DNA of 16,656 nucleotides from Chloroflexota bacterium (GTDB lineage Bacteria > Chloroflexota > UBA6077). The notes under the pieces were generated by a model, which did not search any database, had not been told where the DNA came from, and saw only the letters and a program-made list of their open reading frames with translations. Position numbers and translations under genes: made by a program. The stretch is taken from contig JAJZRD010000056.1 of NCBI GenBank assembly GCA_021845945.1, forward strand, positions 1 through 16,656. Reading direction: 5' to 3'. Below, one piece after another: positions 13,495 through 16,656 of the stretch; position 1 is the stretch's first letter, and every line of letters starts with the position of its first letter.

Positions 13495-14221
13495 CTACGT
13501 GGCACTCTCCCAGCGCACCCCGCCGACGGCCCGGCACAGGTGCAGCCGCGCCGGCCGGCCGGCCGGCGGCTGACGCCGCTGTCCACGACGACCAGGGCGA
13601 CCCCCTGCTGCTGGAAGCCGAGGGGGATCGGTTCTGAACTCCGGCTCCGGCAGTCGATCAGGAGGGCGTGGTCCTCGACGCCGAGGGCCGACACGTACTG
13701 GTCCATGATCCCGCATGGGACCCCCACGAACTCCGTCTCGGCGCGGTGTGAGCCATCAGGGCGAGATCCAGTGGCGATGGCATGGCGTCGGCGGCAGCCG
13801 CGAGAGCGGCGGCTACCGACAGCTCCAGCGCCGCCGAGGAGCTGATCCCTGCCCCCATCGGTACGTCGCTCTCGACCGCTAGATCCAGGGGGCCGGTGCG
13901 GATCCCCGCCTCGCCGAGGGCCCAGGCCGCTCCCCGAACGTAGCCGCTCCAGGGCTGCTCCTGGCTGCGCGGCGCTCGGCGGCCGAAGCTGCTTTCCTGC
14001 CCGAGGTTGAGGGACCACACCCGGCTGAAAGGGGTAGAGGAGGGTGCTGCCGCCACCAGGGTCGACCGATCGATGGCGACGGGCAGGACGAAGCCGTCGT
14101 TGTAGTCGGTGTGCTCCCCGATGAGATTGACCCGGCCGGATGCCTCGGCCATCCAAAGGGGGTCTGCTCCGAAGTGGGCGAGGAAGGCTCCCCGGAGCGA
14201 GTCTCGACGATCCTTCACCAT
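13495..14221 (-). pseudogene. galK: Decayed galactokinase gene (frameshift plus internal deletion)
   Basis: Galactokinase phosphorylates galactose in the Leloir pathway. The 5' part reads from ATG 14221 with the signature GRVNLIGEHTDYNDGFVLP (29-47) and the ATP-binding loop PMGAGISSSAA (121-131). At about 13746-13750 an extra GT on the plus strand (AC duplicated in the coding strand) shifts the frame. The next frame resumes as AETEFVGVPCGIMDQ, with the catalytic Asp, and continues to VVVDSGV (13572-13592). Similarity then stops at a run of CCGG repeats (about 13548-13569). A third frame gives LHLCRAVGG and stops at 13495, resembling a galactokinase C-terminus. About 150 residues, including the GAGFGG motif, are missing. 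Total length is about 727 bases against roughly 1,150 for an intact gene. Confidence 0.8.
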
Positions 14222-14261
14222 CGGTTGGCTGCCTGTGACGTGGATTGCCTTCGGAGGGGCT

Positions 14262-14290
14262 GAGATCGTCTCAGCCGCCTCGACGATCTC
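14262..14290 (-). promoter_or_regulatory. Operator-like inverted repeat upstream of the galK remnant
   Basis: GAGATCGTC (14262-14270) and GACGATCTC (14282-14290) form a perfect 9-bp inverted repeat around 11 bases. It lies just after a minus-strand -10-like TATCAT (14292-14297), where RNA would start, and 41 bases before the galK ATG. It could be the binding site of a sugar-responsive repressor or a leader hairpin. No convincing -35 box is present. Confidence 0.35.
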
Positions 14291-14390
14291 AATGATAGCA
14301 GCTTCGCCTCCGCTTCGTCGGCGGACAACCCGGGGGTGAGCCACGGTGGTCCCGACGGCTGGGAGCGCGGGTGGGATGCCCGCCCGAGGA

Positions 14391-14407
14391 GCCGGCCGCT
14401 CTGCCGG
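14391..14407. repeat. Short hairpin, second copy of the rnj-ftsK gap motif
   Basis: These 17 bases match 7672-7688 at 16 positions, including the loop GCTCTG. A CCGGC/GCCGG stem forms around it. CCCTACG follows at 14417-14423, overlapping the end of the BON gene, and resembles the right end of the 7665-7725 element. It lies in the gap between the BON gene and the galK remnant and may end BON transcription. Confidence 0.5.
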
Positions 14408-14418
14408 ACCCCTTTGCC

Positions 14419-14880
14419 CTACGGGGCCGTGCTGGCTACCTTGAGGTCGTTGGCCACCAGTTCCGCCCCACTGGAGCGCCTTGCCACCTCGCTGGCGAGC
14501 GCCTTCTCCTCCGGGCTTTGCACCTGGCCCTCCAGGTGGAGGATGCCGCCGATGATGCGGACCCCCACGTCCCGACCCCGCAGCCTCGGCTCGCCGGCCA
14601 GAGCGGAGTTCACCTTCGAGACGATCATGGAAGACTCGAACTGAGTGGTTGCCGTGTCCATGGTCGGGCCGAGTTCTTGCAGGGCCGCCAGGTCCCTGCC
14701 GTAGCCGCCTCGAATCCTCGCCTGGAGGTCGTCCAGGCCGCGGTTGGCCGCCTCCAGCAACTGTTGAGCAGCAGAGGCTAGCTGGTACCGGCTGCGGGGG
14801 GACGCCAGGGCGAAGGCCGCCACGGCCAGTGCGACTGCCCCACCGATCCAGGCCAGTACGGTCGACATTCTGCTTCCCAT
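14419..14880 (-). CDS. Membrane-anchored BON-domain protein
   Basis: BON domains (OsmY-like) are thought to bind phospholipid or other envelope surfaces. The 153-aa product has an N-terminal transmembrane helix (about 5-27), a helical stretch (35-75) and a BON domain (about 84-150) with the usual pattern of a helix (MIVSKVNSALAGEP), then strands (RDVGVRIIGGILHLEGQVQSPEEKALA), a helix (SEVARR) and NDLKV. I start at ATG 14880, which follows GGGGAG by six bases; ATG 14868 four codons in is the alternative. It lies downstream of the CDF exporter on the same strand, 218 bases away. A role in envelope stability is family-based inference. Confidence 0.8.
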   Translation of the reverse strand: MGSRMSTVLAWIGGAVALAVAAFALASPRSRYQLASAAQQLLEAANRGLDDLQARIRGGYGRDLAALQELGPTMDTATTQFESSMIVSKVNSALAGEPRLRGRDVGVRIIGGILHLEGQVQSPEEKALASEVARRSSGAELVANDLKVASTAP

Positions 14881-14998
14881 CTCTCGCTCCCCTCTGGTGA
14901 TGACCTCAGCCGTAACCCCACCCCGTCGAAACCTATTGCTCAGCACGGCTTGTGCCAGCGGCCGCACCGCGGGGCGGCGTGGCTCGACGCGGCAACGT

Positions 14999-15012
14999 CC
15001 CTCACGTGAGGG
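14999..15012. other. Perfect 14-bp palindrome in the CDF-BON gap
   Basis: CCCTCACGTGAGGG is a perfect palindrome without a loop, with a CACGTG core, in the 218-base gap between the CDF gene and the BON gene. It is more like a dimeric protein-binding site than an RNA hairpin. Nothing else in this gap is recognisable; no clear promoter for the BON gene was found. Confidence 0.35.
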
Positions 15013-15098
15013 TGACCCAACGGCTCGCCCGAGGGCGATCGCGGCGTCCCGCTCGTAGATGGCCATCGAGAAAGATGAGAGATGTCGGCCGCCAGGCT

Positions 15099-16028
15099 TC
15101 ACGGCTCGAGTCGATTCTGAAAAAAGGTGAAGGGCAAACCGCACAGGCGATGCTCGAACTGGATGGTGGCGTGGTCGATCCCATACTTCTGGGCGAGCAT
15201 GTGGGACAGGTTCTCGAGGATCTGGGAGCTTTCGCTGAGCGCCTGGTCTTCGATGACCACGTGGCCGCTCATGGCGTGGATACCGGCCGCCAGGCTCCAG
15301 ACGTGCAGGTCGTGGGCGTCCAGCACGCCGGGGGTGTCCTTGATGTCCTGGATCAGCTTGTTCAGGTTCACGCCCGCCGGGGTGCCTTCCATCAGTATGT
15401 TGATGGTCTCCAGGACGATGGACCAGGCGCCTCCCACGATGATCAGTGCAATCAACACGCTGAGCAGGGGGTCCACGAAGTAGAAGCCGGTGAAAGTGAT
15501 TATGACGGCGCCGACGATCACGGCGGCCGAGGCCAGCACGTCGCCGATCACGTGGAGGAGGGCGCTCCTGACGTTCAGATTCTCCCCCGGCTCCTGGTGG
15601 AGCGACAGGGCGACGTAGAGGTTGGCCACCAGTCCCAGGGCGGCGATAGCCACCATCAGGATGCTGTTCACTGGCTCCGGCGACTGCAGCCGGCGGATGG
15701 CTTCGAAGGTGATGACCAGGGAGATGGCCAGCAGGGTGAGGGCGTTGGCCAGAGCCACCAGGATCCCCGTGCGGTGATAGCCGAAGGTCCGCCGTGGGGT
15801 GGCCGGCCGGGTCGCCTGAACCGCGGCGAACCACGCCAAGCCGATCGCCAGCACGTCGGTGAAGACGTGGCCGGCGTCGCTCAGAAGGGCCAGGCTGTTG
15901 GACAGGACGCCCCCCGCCAACTCGGCCGCCAGGACGCCGACAGTCAGGAAGAAGGCCAGTCGAAGTTTCTGGCCGGCCTCCGGCGCGCCGGGCTCGTGGA
16001 CCTGTCCGTCGTCGTGATGGCGGGCCAT
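15099..16028 (-). CDS. Cation diffusion facilitator (CzcD/ZitB-type metal exporter)
   Basis: This is a proton-coupled exporter of zinc or similar divalent metals in the cell membrane. The 309-aa product has a short His/Asp-containing N-tail (HHDD, 4-7), six transmembrane helices (about 23-44, 50-70, 87-110, 122-144, 158-180, 186-208) and a cytoplasmic C-terminal domain (about 212-300). Metal-site residues are present: Asp51 and HxxxD (His54, Asp58) in helix 2, and HxxxD (His159, Asp163) in helix 5. The tetrahedral H/D set fits the Zn/Cd/Co group rather than the Mn or Fe groups. The His-rich loop between helices 4 and 5 is reduced to a single His144. ATG 16028 follows GGAGGT closely. The divergent neighbour is a 58-aa protein. 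Confidence 0.92.
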   Translation of the reverse strand: MARHHDDGQVHEPGAPEAGQKLRLAFFLTVGVLAAELAGGVLSNSLALLSDAGHVFTDVLAIGLAWFAAVQATRPATPRRTFGYHRTGILVALANALTLLAISLVITFEAIRRLQSPEPVNSILMVAIAALGLVANLYVALSLHQEPGENLNVRSALLHVIGDVLASAAVIVGAVIITFTGFYFVDPLLSVLIALIIVGGAWSIVLETINILMEGTPAGVNLNKLIQDIKDTPGVLDAHDLHVWSLAAGIHAMSGHVVIEDQALSESSQILENLSHMLAQKYGIDHATIQFEHRLCGLPFTFFQNRLEP

Positions 16029-16139
16029 GGCACCTCCAGTGCAGCCTTATGGGCGGTGCACAACCCATTCCAGCCGGCCGGGGGCATGCAACTTGCCCAC
16101 CCGGCGGCGACTCTACCCTCGACGGGGACGACGATAGCG

Positions 16140-16316
16140 ATGTCTAAGAACCTGGAAGACCAGTCGGTCGAGCGGATGCTGGAGCGGTTCCGGCAGGGGC
16201 TGCTGACCAAGCAGGAGTTGGACGACTTCCTGGAGCTGGAGCGCCGCCGGAACGAGGTCCGCGAGAAGGCGATCGAGGCCGGCCGGCTGCCGGGCAAAGC
16301 GCTCGAAGAGAAGTAG
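16140..16316 (+). CDS. Small helical protein of unknown function
   Basis: The 58-aa product is charged and predicted helical throughout (ERMLERFRQGLLTKQELDDF, then a Glu/Arg-rich stretch), with no cysteine or membrane segment. The LLTKQELDDFLELE region resembles short SHOCT-type helical modules (the pattern G-L-L-T-x-x-E-F/L), an inference. It starts at ATG 16140 without a good SD. It lies between the divergent CDF gene and the superoxide dismutase gene. The same frame is open far upstream, but that part is antisense to the CDF gene and not convincing as protein. Confidence 0.6.
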   Translation: MSKNLEDQSVERMLERFRQGLLTKQELDDFLELERRRNEVREKAIEAGRLPGKALEEK

Positions 16317-16342
16317 ACCGAGGACCCCGAACCGGCGCCCGC

Positions 16343-16357
16343 TGGCACGGTCTTTGC
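16343..16357 (+). promoter_or_regulatory. Sigma-54-type (-24/-12) promoter upstream of the sod gene
   Basis: TGGCAC (16343-16348), 5 bases, then TTGC (16354-16357) gives GG-N10-GC with the exact spacing of sigma-54 promoters (consensus TGGCAC-N5-TTGCW). Only the final W is not met (G). It lies in the gap after the 58-aa gene, 133 bases before the sod ATG. A weak sigma-A-like -35 (TTGATC, 16448-16453) without a good -10 is the only alternative seen. Confidence 0.5.
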
Positions 16358-16490
16358 GATTGCTTCTCTGGCGCCATGTTCTTGTTGTGGTTGTCCCCCA
16401 AGAGCGACAAGCAGCACGTCCGTGCGACCGACGGGGTTCACCCGACTTGATCCTCCAACAATCAGCAAGGATGTAGAAAAGGAGTAAGTG

Positions 16491-16656
16491 ATGCAGGAGA
16501 TCAACGCGAAGCCCTTGGCCCCGGCACTCTTCGAGATGGATGGTATCTCCAAACGCCAGATCGAGGAGCACTACACCCTCTATCAGGGGTACGTGAACAA
16601 GACCAACGAGGTCCGGTCGAAACTGGAGTCCGCGGATCGCTCCAAGGCGAACCAGA
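16491..16656 (+). CDS. Fe/Mn-family superoxide dismutase, 5' part only
   Basis: The first 55 codons are present; the gene runs off the right edge. The residues MDGISKRQIEEHYTLYQGYV and the following NKTNEV match the N-terminal helical hairpin of Fe/Mn superoxide dismutases, where the His of EEHY is the first metal ligand. The usual HHxKHHQxYVN stretch is here HYTLYQGYVN, one residue shorter and without the extra histidines. ATG 16491 has AAAAGGAG six bases upstream. If intact it would convert superoxide to peroxide and oxygen. The remaining ligands cannot be seen, so enzyme activity and metal choice are open. Confidence 0.7.
   Translation, partial: MQEINAKPLAPALFEMDGISKRQIEEHYTLYQGYVNKTNEVRSKLESADRSKANQ

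Noticed and set aside
13548..13569. CCGG tandem run as a possible regulatory repeat
   Set aside because: It lies in the galK remnant at the likely deletion joint, so slippage during decay explains it better.
14952..16139. Long plus-strand open frame (up to 16316) through the CDF gene
   Set aside because: It is antisense to a clear CDF gene, and its Gln/His/Gly-rich composition is typical of a shadow. Only the last 58 codons (16140-16316) look real.
1..16656. Novel defence system, CRISPR array, prophage or transposon
   Set aside because: No spaced direct repeats, transposase, integrase, toxin-antitoxin pair or defence domain could be found; the genes are core functions plus small envelope proteins.

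Overview
The window is GC-rich bacterial chromosome with dense, short-spaced genes, many TTG starts and strong Shine-Dalgarno (SD) sequences. The gene content (class E/F-type sortase, RNase J, membrane-anchored parvulin, zinc-ribbon S18, a ThrRS without a TGS domain under a T-box, family 4 uracil-DNA glycosylase) and the style of intergenic GC-rich hairpins suggest a Chloroflexota-like, possibly monoderm organism. That placement is inference from gene content, not from a marker-gene tree.

Layout, left to right: a leftward promoter leaving the window and a structured inverted repeat; a sortase (+); an orphan cheW (+) behind a near-perfect sigma-28 promoter; a HAD phosphatase (+) that looks leaderless; convergent to it a membrane-anchored peptidyl-prolyl isomerase (-); then the ribosomal/replication cluster rpsF-ssb-rpsR (-), whose long leader carries a candidate S6:S18-binding hairpin. 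Back-to-back with the rpsF promoter is the promoter of a type 4 uracil-DNA glycosylase (+) that ends in a beta-clamp-binding peptide, followed by rnj (RNase J) and ftsK (+). Facing ftsK across a large CCCTCTCCC-type inverted repeat are a small anchored protein of unknown function, infC (starting at AUA) and thrS (-), the last under a T-box riboswitch with a canonical terminator.

Upstream of thrS lies a decayed galactokinase gene (a frameshift plus an internal deletion, spread over three frames), then a BON-domain membrane protein and a CDF-type metal exporter (all -). On the right edge are a 58-aa helical protein (+) and the start of a Fe/Mn superoxide dismutase (+), preceded by a -24/-12 (sigma-54-type) promoter.

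Functionally this is mostly core housekeeping: translation (S6, S18, IF3, ThrRS), replication and repair (SSB, UDG, FtsK), RNA turnover (RNase J) and envelope protein handling (sortase, PPIase). I found no phage, transposase, CRISPR array or defence cassette. The most interesting material is regulatory and structural: the sigma-28 site on cheW, the sigma-54-like site before sod, the AUA start of infC, the clamp-binding tail on UDG, the S6:S18 leader, the broken galK and several families of intergenic hairpins.
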